A stretch of 60,409 bases of DNA from Hyphomicrobiaceae bacterium (GCA_022844225.1 JALHMC010000024.1:1-60409), one strand, 5' to 3'. Counted from the stretch's first letter, positions 34,623-43,703 are shown. Program-made: numbers and translations. Notes: generated from the letters alone by a model not told the origin.

Positions 34623-35547
34623 CACACTCGTCCTGGACCTAGTGCTTGCCGGCCTTCTGGTCTTCCTCGCCTGGCGACTGCTGACGCTCAGCGATCTGTT
34701 CAAGGCGACCGTTCTTTTTATCGTTTTTGGTGTGCTGCTGTCCCTTGCCTGGGTACGCCTGAATGCCCCGGATGTGGCGCTTGCCGAAGCGGCGATCGGC
34801 GCGGGCGTGACGGGCGCACTGGTGCTCGACGCGCTGCGGCGGTTGGATGCGCGGGGGCCTGCTGACGAGGCGCAGCCCCTGCGACTGAACCTGCCACGGC
34901 TGGTTGGCGCGCTTCTGGTCATGGGCCTCGGGGCTTTTCTGCTCTGGTCGGTGCTGAGCCTACCGCCTGGATGGCGCGGCTTGTCGAGTGAGACTGCGGC
35001 GGCCATGCCACGCAGTGGCGTCGTCAATCCAGTCACGGCTTCGCTGCTGAACTTCCGGGGCTATGACACGCTGCTCGAAATCGCGGTGCTGATGCTCGCT
35101 GTGCTCGGCGTGTGGACCCTCAATGCCGAGCCGATGCCTCCTGCCGAGCCAGCCGGGCCAATCCTTGACGTGCTAGTGAAAGCGCTCTTGCCACCGATGG
35201 TTGTCGTTGCGGGGTACTTGCTCTGGGCTGGCGGGCATGCTCCGGGTGGAGCGTTCCAGGGTGCAGCCGTCCTGGCAGCCGGCGGGATTCTTTTGCACTT
35301 GGCGCGTCCGTTCAACGTTGCCAATCGCGGGGTCGTCCGCCTCGTGATTGGCTTTGGCTTTGCAGTCTTTCTTCTCGTCGGCCTTACGCTGGCCACGCTC
35401 GGCGGCAGGTTCCTCGAGCTTCCGGAGCGCCATGCCGGCATATTGATCCTGATGATCGAGACTGCGGCCATGATCTCGATTGCGCTCACATTTGTTGTGC
35501 TGTTCGTTGGCAACGCACGCGACAACGCAGGAAGAGACACCTCATGA
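34612..35547 (+). CDS. mrpB: DUF4040-MrpB fusion antiporter subunit
   Basis: A 311-residue membrane protein joining two parts. Residues about 1-85 are a DUF4040 segment (LFKATVLFIVFGVLLSLAWVRLNAPDVALAEAAIGAG), which in standard Mrp systems is the C-terminal portion of MrpA. Residues about 145-305 are MrpB (LLNFRGYDTLLEIAVLMLAVLGVW, GHAPGGAFQGAAVLAAGGILL). So the tail of MrpA has been split from its NuoL-like body and fused to MrpB, as in the MBH/MBS-type and some alphaproteobacterial Mrp modules. It overlaps mrpG by 11 bases and mrpC by 4. Confidence 0.88.
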   Translation: MSGDTLVLDLVLAGLLVFLAWRLLTLSDLFKATVLFIVFGVLLSLAWVRLNAPDVALAEAAIGAGVTGALVLDALRRLDARGPADEAQPLRLNLPRLVGALLVMGLGAFLLWSVLSLPPGWRGLSSETAAAMPRSGVVNPVTASLLNFRGYDTLLEIAVLMLAVLGVWTLNAEPMPPAEPAGPILDVLVKALLPPMVVVAGYLLWAGGHAPGGAFQGAAVLAAGGILLHLARPFNVANRGVVRLVIGFGFAVFLLVGLTLATLGGRFLELPERHAGILILMIETAAMISIALTFVVLFVGNARDNAGRDTS

Positions 35548-35849
35548 CCCCTCCGATCATCTACGCCTCCGCCGGCGCCGCCGTGCTATGCCTGGGACTG
35601 TTCGGATTTCTGGCGGCGCGTCATGTGTTGCGGCGCATACTGGCACTCAACGTCATGGGCAGCGGCGTTTTCATGATGCTGGTTGCTCTCGCCGCGCGGA
35701 CCGATCCCCCTGATCCGATCCCGCATGCCCTGGTGTTGACGGGCATCGTCGTTGCCGTCTGCGTAACGGCATTGGCTCTGGCTCTACTCACTCGAATGTG
35801 CAGGGATGAAGGAAGCGCCCTTCTTCCCGAGGATCGGGATATTGAATGA
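35544..35849 (+). CDS. mrpC: Mrp/Mnh-type antiporter subunit C (NuoK-like)
   Basis: A 101-residue NuoK/MrpC homologue with three helices (YASAGAAVLCLGLFGFLAARHVL, ILALNVMGSGVFMMLVALAA, HALVLTGIVVAVCVTALALALL). The family phrase DPIPHALVLTGIVV matches D-P-x-x-Q/H-A-L-V-L-T-A-I-V-I. Overlaps both neighbours by four bases (ATGA), a sign of strict co-translation. Confidence 0.9.
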   Translation: MTPPIIYASAGAAVLCLGLFGFLAARHVLRRILALNVMGSGVFMMLVALAARTDPPDPIPHALVLTGIVVAVCVTALALALLTRMCRDEGSALLPEDRDIE

Positions 35850-37303
35850 CGCAAGAAAGCTGGATGGAAGGGACGCTCGCGGCGCCGCTGCTGGGGGCGG
35901 TTCTGGCGCTGATTGCTGGCCGAAGCGCAGCCTCCGCGATTGGTATTTTGACCGCACTTGTTGGAAGCGCAGCGTCGATTGGTCTTGCCTTCGCGGTATC
36001 GCGTGGTGGTTCGTTTCGATACGCCGTCGGCGGCTGGGGTGCCCCACTCGGAATTGATCTACGCGTCGACGCGCTGGCAGCGGTGATGCTTGCCATGACG
36101 GGTGTGGTGGGGCTCTGCATTAGCGTCTATGCCGTTGGCTATTTCCGCGGCAAAGAAGCCGAAGCGGCTTCCTCCCGCACCAACACCGGCCCTGCGTGGT
36201 TGTTCTGGCCAATGTGGCTGATGCTCTGGGGCGGCATGAATGCGCTTTATCTGTCTGGCGACCTGTTCAATATCTATGTCGCTCTGGAAGTGGTCGGGAT
36301 ATCGGGTATTGGCTTGATTGCGCTTGCCGGCGGCAGCGCAATAGCCGCCGCACTGCGCTATCTGCTGTTGGGGCTCGCCGGGTCACTCCTGTACATTGTT
36401 GGCGTCGAGCTGCTCTATGCCGGATATGCGACGCTCGATCTCGAGCAGCTACGCCAACGTATCGATGCCCAACCTTCAACGTGGCTTGCCGCGGCACTCA
36501 TGACAGCCGGTCTGCTGGCCAAGTCCGCGTTGTTCCCTCTACATTTCTGGCTGCCACCGGCGCATGGCCACGCGCTCGCGCCGGTTTCGGCGGCGCTTTC
36601 AGCGCTGGTCGTCAAGACAGGCTTCTATCTACTTGTGCGGCTGTGGCTCGATGTTTTTGCTGCCTTGGGTACGGAGCATGTCACTACGTTTCTCGGTGCA
36701 CTTGGCGCCGCCGCGGTGCTTTGGGGTGGTGTGCAGGCGCTGCAGCAGGAGCGCCTCAAGATGATGGTCGCCTATTCGACAGTCGCACAGATCGGCTACC
36801 TGTTCATGCTTTTCCCGCTCGCTTCCATGTCGGGATCACTCACAGGTGCGTTGCTGCTTGCGGTTTCACACGCGATGTCCAAGGCGGCTCTGTTCATGTG
36901 TGCGGGCTCCGTGCTTGCGGTCTACGGTCATGACCGTATCCAGTCCCTCCAAGGCTTCGGCGCGCTAATGCCAATGACAGCGGCTGCATTTGCATTGTCC
37001 AGCATAAGCCTGATCGGGCTCCCGCCCTCTGGCGGCTTCGCCGGTAAATGGATGCTACTTTCGGCTGCCCTGGCCGGTGGAGCATGGTGGTGGGCAGCGA
37101 TCATAGTACTCGGGGGGCTTCTCACAGCCGCCTATCTGCTCCGCGTGCTTGCCTTCGCATTTCTGGAGCCAGTGGTCGCAAGCTCTACCCGCGCGCCCCG
37201 GGCCATGGAGTTGACGAGCCTCATCCTTGCCGGAATGGCGATCGCGATGAACTTCGCTCTATTGCCGCTGCACGATCTGCTGCATGCTGGGGGGGCGAGA
37301 TGA
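35846..37303 (+). CDS. mrpD: Mrp/Mnh-type antiporter subunit D, first NuoL/M/N-like channel
   Basis: A 485-residue proton-channel subunit with about 14 helices. The helix-5 glutamate is present (YLSGDLFNIYVALEVVGISGIGL), as are the helix-7 lysine (GLLAKSALFPLHFWLPPAHGHALAP) and a further lysine in SALVVKTGFYLLVRL. These residues carry protons in complex I and Mrp antiporters. The protein contains the expected LKMMVAYSTVAQIGYL loop. Overlaps mrpC and the next channel gene by four bases each. Confidence 0.9.
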   Translation: MTQESWMEGTLAAPLLGAVLALIAGRSAASAIGILTALVGSAASIGLAFAVSRGGSFRYAVGGWGAPLGIDLRVDALAAVMLAMTGVVGLCISVYAVGYFRGKEAEAASSRTNTGPAWLFWPMWLMLWGGMNALYLSGDLFNIYVALEVVGISGIGLIALAGGSAIAAALRYLLLGLAGSLLYIVGVELLYAGYATLDLEQLRQRIDAQPSTWLAAALMTAGLLAKSALFPLHFWLPPAHGHALAPVSAALSALVVKTGFYLLVRLWLDVFAALGTEHVTTFLGALGAAAVLWGGVQALQQERLKMMVAYSTVAQIGYLFMLFPLASMSGSLTGALLLAVSHAMSKAALFMCAGSVLAVYGHDRIQSLQGFGALMPMTAAAFALSSISLIGLPPSGGFAGKWMLLSAALAGGAWWWAAIIVLGGLLTAAYLLRVLAFAFLEPVVASSTRAPRAMELTSLILAGMAIAMNFALLPLHDLLHAGGAR

Positions 37304-38796
37304 CGGACCCCTGGATTCCGCTGGTTGCTGTCGGGCTGCCTTTCTTGACCGGCATTGTCATTTTTATGCTCGACGATCGCCAGGTCGCGCTGCGCAGCCT
37401 GCTCAACCTGTTCGGCGCTTTCGCCAAGCTGGTTCTGGTCGGAGTGATGCTGTGGGGCGTGGTCAACGGCCGGGACTACGGAGTACGGCTGGCGATTGCA
37501 CCGGGGCTCGATGTCGCGTTGCACGTCGATGCGCTGGCATTGCTGTTCATCACGCTGTCAGCGGTCCTTTGGGCGCTGACCACGGTCTATGCCATCGGAT
37601 ATCTGGAGAATGCTGCCCATCGCAGCCGCTTCTTTGGATTTTTCAGCCTATCGATATTTGCAACGACCGGCATCGCGCTGGCGGGCAATCTTTTTACGTT
37701 GTTTGTATTCTATGAGATTCTGACGCTCGTCACCTATCCGCTCGTCGTTCATCGCGGGACTCAAAAGGCCCTTGCCGCAGGCCGCGTCTATCTCTGCTAC
37801 ACGCTGGCAGGCGGCGCCGTGCTGCTCCTGGCGGTAGCCTGGCTGCATGCGCTTGCGGGACCCAGAGATTTCGTTGCTGGCGGCTATCTGCGCGAGTTCG
37901 GCACAGATCACCAATTCACACTGATCTTGTTGTTCGGTTTCCTGATCGCCGGGTTTGGCGTCAAGGCCGCACTGTTTCCGCTGCATGGCTGGCTGCCGGT
38001 GGCTATGGTGGCGCCTGCACCGGTTTCGGCGCTGCTGCATGCCGTGGCGGTGGTCAAAGCGGGGGCGTTTGCCATCATACGCGTGGTCTACGACGTATTC
38101 GGTGTCGAGTTCGCTCAATCACTCGGGGTTCTTGGACCATTGGCATTGTTGGCCGCTTTCACCATTCTGTATGGATCTTTCCGGGCGCTGACCGAGGATG
38201 AATTGAAGAAACGGCTGGCCTACTCGACGGTCAGTCAGGTCTCATACATCATTCTTGGTGTCGCCGTGCTCGGGCCCCTGTCGACCATTGGGGCGCTCGT
38301 CCACTTGGTGAACCAGGGCTTGTTGAAGATCACGTTGTTCCTGACCGCCGGGAATCTCGCCGAGACCCTGGGGGTGCATCATGTGCACGAGATGGACGGA
38401 GTCGGGCGCCGCATGCCGCTGACCATGACGGCCTTCACGGTCGGCGCACTGGGCATGATCGGCGTTCCGCCGATTGCCGGCTTCGTCACTAAGTTCTATC
38501 TGGGCAGCGGAGCGGCGCAGGCGGGTCAGTGGTGGGTAATTGTCGTCTTGGTAGCTTCGAGCCTGCTCAACGCATGCTACTTCCTGCCTATTCTCTACCG
38601 CGCCTGGTTCCAGCCGCAGAGCGCGCCCTGGCCGAACGAGAAACGCGAAGGATTCGACGCCAAGGCTGTATTGCTGGTGCCGGTCCTATTCTCCGCTGCA
38701 TTGGCCGTTGGCGCCGGCATATTCGCCAACGCGCCATTCGGTCCGCTCGAGTGGGCAAAACTGATCTCAAGCCGCGAGTTCGGCTATGGCCCGTGA
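37300..38796 (+). CDS. Second NuoL/M/N-like proton-channel subunit of the Mrp-like operon
   Basis: A 498-residue membrane subunit of the same superfamily. Helix-5 glutamate is present (LFTLFVFYEILTLVTYPLV), the helix-7 lysine in GFGVKAALFPLHGWLPVAM, and a second lysine in HAVAVVKAGAFAIIRV. LKKRLAYSTVSQVSYIILG matches the conserved channel loop. The ATG at 37300 overlaps the previous stop (ATGA); a longer in-frame extension inside the previous gene is rejected. In standard Mrp operons there are two such subunits (A and D); here there are three. Confidence 0.88.
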   Translation: MTDPWIPLVAVGLPFLTGIVIFMLDDRQVALRSLLNLFGAFAKLVLVGVMLWGVVNGRDYGVRLAIAPGLDVALHVDALALLFITLSAVLWALTTVYAIGYLENAAHRSRFFGFFSLSIFATTGIALAGNLFTLFVFYEILTLVTYPLVVHRGTQKALAAGRVYLCYTLAGGAVLLLAVAWLHALAGPRDFVAGGYLREFGTDHQFTLILLFGFLIAGFGVKAALFPLHGWLPVAMVAPAPVSALLHAVAVVKAGAFAIIRVVYDVFGVEFAQSLGVLGPLALLAAFTILYGSFRALTEDELKKRLAYSTVSQVSYIILGVAVLGPLSTIGALVHLVNQGLLKITLFLTAGNLAETLGVHHVHEMDGVGRRMPLTMTAFTVGALGMIGVPPIAGFVTKFYLGSGAAQAGQWWVIVVLVASSLLNACYFLPILYRAWFQPQSAPWPNEKREGFDAKAVLLVPVLFSAALAVGAGIFANAPFGPLEWAKLISSREFGYGP

Positions 38797-38817
38797 CGAA
38801 GGCGGAGGACAGGAGCA

Positions 38818-40494
38818 ATGAACGATACGGTGCTGAACACGCTGCTTTTACTGGGCCCGGCCTTGGCACCACTCGCCGCATTGCCTCTCCTGCTTGCTGG
38901 AACTCGACTGCAGACTGCCGTAGCGCTCTCCGCCCTGCCTGCATTGCTTGTCGCTTTGCTTGTACCCGCCGGTACGGTCGATTTGCCTTGGCTCCTCCTG
39001 GGCGCACGCTTTGGACTGGACGACACGGCAAGGATGTTTCTGGTTTTTACGGCTTCGCTGTGGCTCGCAGCCGGTATTCATGGCTGGTCCTACCTCAACG
39101 AGGACGCGCGACGCCAGGAATTCTTCGTCTTTTTTAATGCAGCTATGGCCGGCAATTTTGGCGTCATTCTCGCTCAGGATGCGGCCAGCTTCTATGTTTT
39201 CTTTGCCCTGCTGAGTTTTGCGTCCTACGGCCTAGTGGTTCACAGTCGCACATCGGATGCCCTTCGTGCGGGACGGGTTTACATCGCGCTCGTGGTCGTA
39301 GGCGAACTGGCGCTGTTTGCAGCGATTGTACTCTGGGTAAACCTGACCGGAAGCATCTATTTCTCGGAAATGACCTTAGTGTCCGCCACGGCGCCGGCAC
39401 GCAATTGGGCAATCGCGCTGACGTTGATTGCATTCGGTATCAAGATCGGTGCCGTTCCGCTGCATGTCTGGCTGCCGTTGGCGCATACAGCTGCGCCGAC
39501 ACCCGCCAGCGCGATCCTTTCTGGCGCGCTGATCAAAGCAGGGCTGCTCGGTTGGCTGCGTTTTCTTCCGCTGGGAAGTGAGGCTCCGGGTTGGGATCAT
39601 GCGATGATCATCCTCGGGCTGGTTGCCACGTTTGGCGGCGCCTTGGTCGGGGCGCTTCAAAACAACCCCAAGGCCGCACTCGCATATTCCAGCATCAGCC
39701 AGATGGGCTTCATCACTGTCCTGATTGGTATTGCACTCGCGGTCCCGGACGCCGCTCCGGCAGCCACGCTCGCTGCCGTGCTCTATGCCTTCCATCATGC
39801 ATTTGCCAAGGCCCTCATGTTCGTCGGTCTGAGCATGGTCGGCGCGACGTCAAGAGCTGGCCGTGCGGTCGTCGCAGGCGGCATGATGCTGCCGGCGCTG
39901 GCTCTCGCCGGTGCACCATTGACGAGCGGTGCCGTCGCCAAAAGCGAACTCAAGGCCGTCTTGGTGGCGGCCGGTTGGAACGGGTTGGCCTTCCCCCTCT
40001 CGCTCGCCGCCGCCGGTACCACTCTGGTGATGCTGCGCACGCTTTTTCTCGCGCGGCAGGCTCAAGATACGCACGCCCCTCACGCTGGAATGTGGGCTGG
40101 TTGGTGGCTCCTGGTCGGTGGCTGCGCTGCGGCGAATTGGTTTTTTCCGCAGGCTCGCGGCAACTACGTCATGTCGCTCGATGAGTGGGCCAGTGCCTTG
40201 TGGCCGATCCTGCTCGGCCTTTCGGTTGTTGCGGTTGGCTGGCGAGCCAAGTGGAGCACCGAAAAGATCTCGATTCCGCCAGGCGATATTCTGTTGCCAC
40301 TCTCTGAGATGTGGCCGCGACAGCGCCCCACACCGTCAGTCAGGCAAGGACATCAAAATGTTGAGCCGCCTTCGCCGTCAGCATTGCGCGCAGCGCGCGC
40401 GGCCATATCATGGGTCGAGGTCACCCTGGCGCAGCGTGCTGGCCTTGTGATGGTTCTAGTGACAGCCGCGGTCGTCTTGCTGATTGCAAGCTGA
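38818..40494 (+). CDS. Third NuoL/M/N-like subunit, lacking the helix-5 glutamate
   Basis: A 558-residue membrane subunit with about 14 helices plus a hydrophilic stretch (about 485-525) and one last helix. GFGIK-like helix-7 lysine is present (AFGIKIGAVPLHVWLPLAH) and so is the second lysine (GALIKAGLLGWLRFL). Where the other two channels have F-Y-E-I or A-L-E-V in helix 5, this one reads SFYVFFALLSFASYG: alanine replaces the glutamate that is essential for proton transfer in MrpA, MrpD and complex I. It is 21 bases downstream of the second channel and ends the operon. It may be structural or have a different coupling role. Confidence 0.85.
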   Translation: MNDTVLNTLLLLGPALAPLAALPLLLAGTRLQTAVALSALPALLVALLVPAGTVDLPWLLLGARFGLDDTARMFLVFTASLWLAAGIHGWSYLNEDARRQEFFVFFNAAMAGNFGVILAQDAASFYVFFALLSFASYGLVVHSRTSDALRAGRVYIALVVVGELALFAAIVLWVNLTGSIYFSEMTLVSATAPARNWAIALTLIAFGIKIGAVPLHVWLPLAHTAAPTPASAILSGALIKAGLLGWLRFLPLGSEAPGWDHAMIILGLVATFGGALVGALQNNPKAALAYSSISQMGFITVLIGIALAVPDAAPAATLAAVLYAFHHAFAKALMFVGLSMVGATSRAGRAVVAGGMMLPALALAGAPLTSGAVAKSELKAVLVAAGWNGLAFPLSLAAAGTTLVMLRTLFLARQAQDTHAPHAGMWAGWWLLVGGCAAANWFFPQARGNYVMSLDEWASALWPILLGLSVVAVGWRAKWSTEKISIPPGDILLPLSEMWPRQRPTPSVRQGHQNVEPPSPSALRAARAAISWVEVTLAQRAGLVMVLVTAAVVLLIAS

Positions 40495-40574
40495 GATGAA
40501 ATGCGGCTGTGCGCGCAACAAATCAGCGAGACGGTCCCAACCGGTTGCGCAATCGTCTCAATCAGCCTCTTGTA

Positions 40575-40979
40575 TCAGGTTCGCGACCGGCGAAGCGTGG
40601 GTATTTCACCGGGCTTGGTGTGGTAGGTTATCAATAGTATGCCCATCATAACCGATGCGAAAAGACCGGCGAGCGCGCCGACCCAGACTGGAGCCTCTAA
40701 CCCGCTTAGCCTCGCCACTTCCAATGCGGCGAGGTCTGTGGCAAGCGTCGCGATCAACGCAAATATGACCACGATCCAAGGCGTACGCGCGTCGTCTGGC
40801 CCCTGGCCTGCGCCGCGAGCGACGATCAGATTGCGAACCACTGCGGCGATTATTGCCGCGAGAATGCCAGCGCTCATCGCGAGATACCAGATCGAAATGG
40901 AGTCTCCCACGACCATACCGGTGAGCACTCCCACGATCGTGCCAACCAGCAATACAATTATCAGATTCGCTGAAGTCAC
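40575..40979 (-). CDS. Small four-helix membrane protein
   Basis: A 134-residue protein with four hydrophobic segments: NLIIVLLVGTIVGVLTGMVVG, YLAMSAGILAAIIAAVVRNLI, WIVVIFALIATLATDLAALEV and WVGALAGLFASVMMGILLITYH. No family is recognised. It is convergent with the Mrp operon (80 bases between stops) and carries a perfect FNR box 91 bases upstream of its start, so it is probably induced at low oxygen. A decayed copy of its 3' end sits at 30843-30950, near another FixK box. Confidence 0.7.
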   Translation of the reverse strand: MTSANLIIVLLVGTIVGVLTGMVVGDSISIWYLAMSAGILAAIIAAVVRNLIVARGAGQGPDDARTPWIVVIFALIATLATDLAALEVARLSGLEAPVWVGALAGLFASVMMGILLITYHTKPGEIPTLRRSRT

Positions 40980-41069
40980 TTATTGCCTCCCTTTGCCGGG
41001 CGGAGAAGGTCGCGCCAGACAACATTTTAGCCAGAGCATTACTTATACTATGGGACCGCGGTGTTATCC

Positions 41070-41083
41070 TTGATCTTAATCAA
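41070..41083. promoter_or_regulatory. Perfect FNR/FixK box TTGATCTTAATCAA
   Basis: Full match to TTGAT-N4-ATCAA. It lies between the stop of the gene at 41124-41615 and the start of the small membrane protein gene at 40979, both on the minus strand, so its target is the latter. Confidence 0.8.
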
Positions 41084-41123
41084 GATGCCGCAATCGCGAT
41101 CCAAGAGAATGCTAACCGGGTCC

Positions 41124-41615
41124 TTACGAAGAAGCTCGCTCCGCATTGAGACCGGCGAGACTGAAGAAGTACCGCGCGAATTCCAGATCCTCGCCTTCCA
41201 GAAGCTCTGGTAGGGCCGCGCGGAAGTCGGGTTGCTTACACCAGTCGCGCATGTAGTCCTCCCAGCTTTGCCACAGCCGGCGACGCTGCAAATCCATGTT
41301 CTCCTCGTAGACCAGTATGTAAGCGCGTTCGAACAGCGCCACGAGAATCCCGAAGATGGCATGCTTGCGTTCGCGTTGCTCGGCAGACACCTCCGCACGC
41401 AGGCCCTCGCGGCTGAGAAGCTGCAGGTCGGCATTGTCGATCACCAGCCTGAGGAAGCTGTTGTACTCGTCCGAAAGTCGCTGGTGGATCGCCTCCTCCT
41501 CGGCTTGGCGTTCCTTGTGCTGCTCGATCATGAACACGTAGATGGCGAGCGGGAGGCCGAAGATGGTGACGACGTAGCTCAACATCTCGGTCCATTCCAG
41601 GAAGGTTTGGGGCAT
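41124..41615 (-). CDS. Membrane-anchored hypothetical protein
   Basis: A 163-residue protein with one N-terminal helix (MLSYVVTIFGLPLAIYVFMIE) followed by a charged cytoplasmic helical domain (HKERQAEEEAIHQRLSDEYNSFLRLV, then AIFGILVALFERAYILVYEENMDLQRRRLWQSWEDYMRDWCKQPDFRAALP). This layout resembles uncharacterised membrane-tethered proteins near transporters; the W-x-x-W-x-x-Y-M-R-D-W motif is seen in such families but has no assigned function. ATG 41615 is chosen because the helix begins directly after it and a GGAGA site stands before it. Confidence 0.65.
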   Translation of the reverse strand: MPQTFLEWTEMLSYVVTIFGLPLAIYVFMIEQHKERQAEEEAIHQRLSDEYNSFLRLVIDNADLQLLSREGLRAEVSAEQRERKHAIFGILVALFERAYILVYEENMDLQRRRLWQSWEDYMRDWCKQPDFRAALPELLEGEDLEFARYFFSLAGLNAERASS

Positions 41616-41784
41616 CTCAGTCTCCGGCCCGCAGGTGCGATTCTGTAAGGATTGCGGGGAAGCGGAAGCAGGGCGCAACACAAGTGGCGGATCAGATGAG
41701 CGCCTGCATTGCTCCCGCTTTCGCACCGGCAATCTGCTCAGTGGCCCACTACGGGCAGGGCCCGCTCACCCCATTCTTGCGGAC

Positions 41785-43656
41785 TCATAAATGTGGCGTT
41801 CGCCTCGCGTAGAGCGCCTCGATAGCCGCGGCGAATTCCCCTTGCACGACCCTGCGCTTGATCTTGAGCGTCGGTGTTAGGTGGCCTCTGTCGACGGTCC
41901 ACGGATCAAGCGTCGCATGAACAGCCCGCACCTGCGCGTAGCGCGGCATGTCGCTGAGACGCTGGTTGACGCGAGCCTCGATCATGGCCCTTGCCGGCTC
42001 TGCGTTGGGCAAGCTTGGGTCCATACCGTTGGCTGCTGCGAGCGCCTTCCAGTTCTCCTCGTCGAGAACCAGGACTGCGGCCACAAACGGCCGATCGTCC
42101 CCAACGACCATCGCTTGCCTGATCAGCGTGTCCTTCTCGAGCCCGGTCTCCAGCATCACTGGATTGACGTTCTCACCGGTCGAGAGGACAATGATCTCCT
42201 TGAGGCGCCCGCGAATGAACACACGGCCGTCCTTGAACTCGGCAACATCGCCGGTCTTGAGCCAGCCGTCCTTGTCGAACGTATTGACAGTTGCTAACTC
42301 GTCCTTCCAGTACCCGCTCATTACTGCGGGCGAGCGAACGAGCAACTCGCCGTTGGCAGCGAGCTTTACGTCGACGCCGGGCAGGGCGCGTCCGACCGAA
42401 CCTGGCAGGTTGTCCTCGACGGAGTTGGTCGAAACCACGGGCGCCGCCTCCGACAAGCCATATCCTTCGACGACTGGAATGCCGAGGCCGATCAGGAAGC
42501 GTGCCACATTCTGCGGGAGGGTCGCCCCGCCGCTAACGGCCACTCGCAAGCGACCGCCGAAGGCGGCGCGGACTTGTGCGGCAACCAGACGATCGAGTAC
42601 CCGCCACGCGATCGCCTCCATCATGCCGAGTGCAGGCCCGCGGCCCTGGCGGAATTTGAACCGCCGCCAGCCCAGCGATACGGTGAGATCGAGGAGTCGG
42701 TTGCGCAGACGACTCTTCTCAGCACGGCTCAAAACCGTTGCGTGGATGCGCTCGAAGAGCCGCGGAACCGCCAGCAACGCCGTCGGCCGCACCGATAGGA
42801 GGTCCGCTCTGAGTTCTTGAACCGAGCGGGCATAAACAACCATCGAGCCGCCCATAATCGGCAGATAGTAGCCGATGGTGCGCTCGAACGCGTGTGCAAG
42901 GGGCAGAACGGAAAGGAACAGGTCGTTCTCACGCGGCGGCACGAGGCGGGTTACAGCCTCCGCATTCCACAGCAGCGCGAAATGCGAGAGTACGACGCCC
43001 TTGGGACGCCCCGTCGTCCCTGACGTGTAGATGATCGTCGCTGCTGCTTTCGGTTCGGCAGCAGCGACATCGAACGCACCGCCTTGCCGCGGGACCACGG
43101 CATCCATCATGCCGATGCGCGGGTGTGCCGTGCTCCCGGATGGCGGCACGGCACCCTCGCCCAGCCACACATCCTGCAATGCCGGAAACTGGCTCGCGTG
43201 CGCGCTCAACTCCTGCCAGCGCTCTGCCGTATCGATCAGAGCCAGCTTGGCGCCCGTGTGCCCGAGGATGTAGGCGGAATTGGCGGCGCTGTCGTGCGCG
43301 TAGAGTGGAACGACGACGAGCCCCAGACCTTGGGCCGCCATGTCGCAGGCAACCCAGTTGATTCCGTTGGGGCTAAGGATTGCGACCCGCTCGCCCGGCG
43401 CCAAGTCAAGGGGCCGGAGTGCGGCCTGGAAGCACGCGGCGCGCGCTCCCATCGCCTGCCAAGTGTGGTCGCGCCAGATCTCCTGAGCGCGATCATAATC
43501 CCGATAGGCGATGGATTGCGGAGTGCGCCGGATGCGTTCCAGAAAGAGCCCCGGCAGCGTGCCGGCTTCGGCGGCTCCGATGATATTGGAGGTCTGCGAT
43601 GACTCATTTGCCATGAATTTCTGCCCGACCGCCAGCGTGCCGCACTTGCCACTCAT
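41785..43656 (-). CDS. Long-chain acyl-CoA synthetase (AMP-forming)
   Basis: A 623-residue ANL-superfamily ligase that activates fatty acids with ATP and CoA. The P-loop-like motif is TIIYTSGTTGRPKGVVLSH; the aromatic acid-binding region SVLPLAHAFERTIGYYLP; the A5 motif EGYGLSEAAPVVS; the A7 motif WLKTGDVAEFKDGRVFIRGRLKEIIVLSTGENVNP; and the final catalytic lysine region LTPTLKIKRRVV. ATG 43656 has GGAGG five bases upstream and is preferred to the MANES start at 43614. It is divergent from the ACP-FAAL-acyltransferase gene at 43808, suggesting a common promoter region and shared lipid pathway. Confidence 0.9.
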   Translation of the reverse strand: MSGKCGTLAVGQKFMANESSQTSNIIGAAEAGTLPGLFLERIRRTPQSIAYRDYDRAQEIWRDHTWQAMGARAACFQAALRPLDLAPGERVAILSPNGINWVACDMAAQGLGLVVVPLYAHDSAANSAYILGHTGAKLALIDTAERWQELSAHASQFPALQDVWLGEGAVPPSGSTAHPRIGMMDAVVPRQGGAFDVAAAEPKAAATIIYTSGTTGRPKGVVLSHFALLWNAEAVTRLVPPRENDLFLSVLPLAHAFERTIGYYLPIMGGSMVVYARSVQELRADLLSVRPTALLAVPRLFERIHATVLSRAEKSRLRNRLLDLTVSLGWRRFKFRQGRGPALGMMEAIAWRVLDRLVAAQVRAAFGGRLRVAVSGGATLPQNVARFLIGLGIPVVEGYGLSEAAPVVSTNSVEDNLPGSVGRALPGVDVKLAANGELLVRSPAVMSGYWKDELATVNTFDKDGWLKTGDVAEFKDGRVFIRGRLKEIIVLSTGENVNPVMLETGLEKDTLIRQAMVVGDDRPFVAAVLVLDEENWKALAAANGMDPSLPNAEPARAMIEARVNQRLSDMPRYAQVRAVHATLDPWTVDRGHLTPTLKIKRRVVQGEFAAAIEALYARRTPHL

Positions 43657-43703
43657 GACTGCCTCCACCAAGTGTATTTAGCGACAATGTGCAACCGCCC
43701 GCA

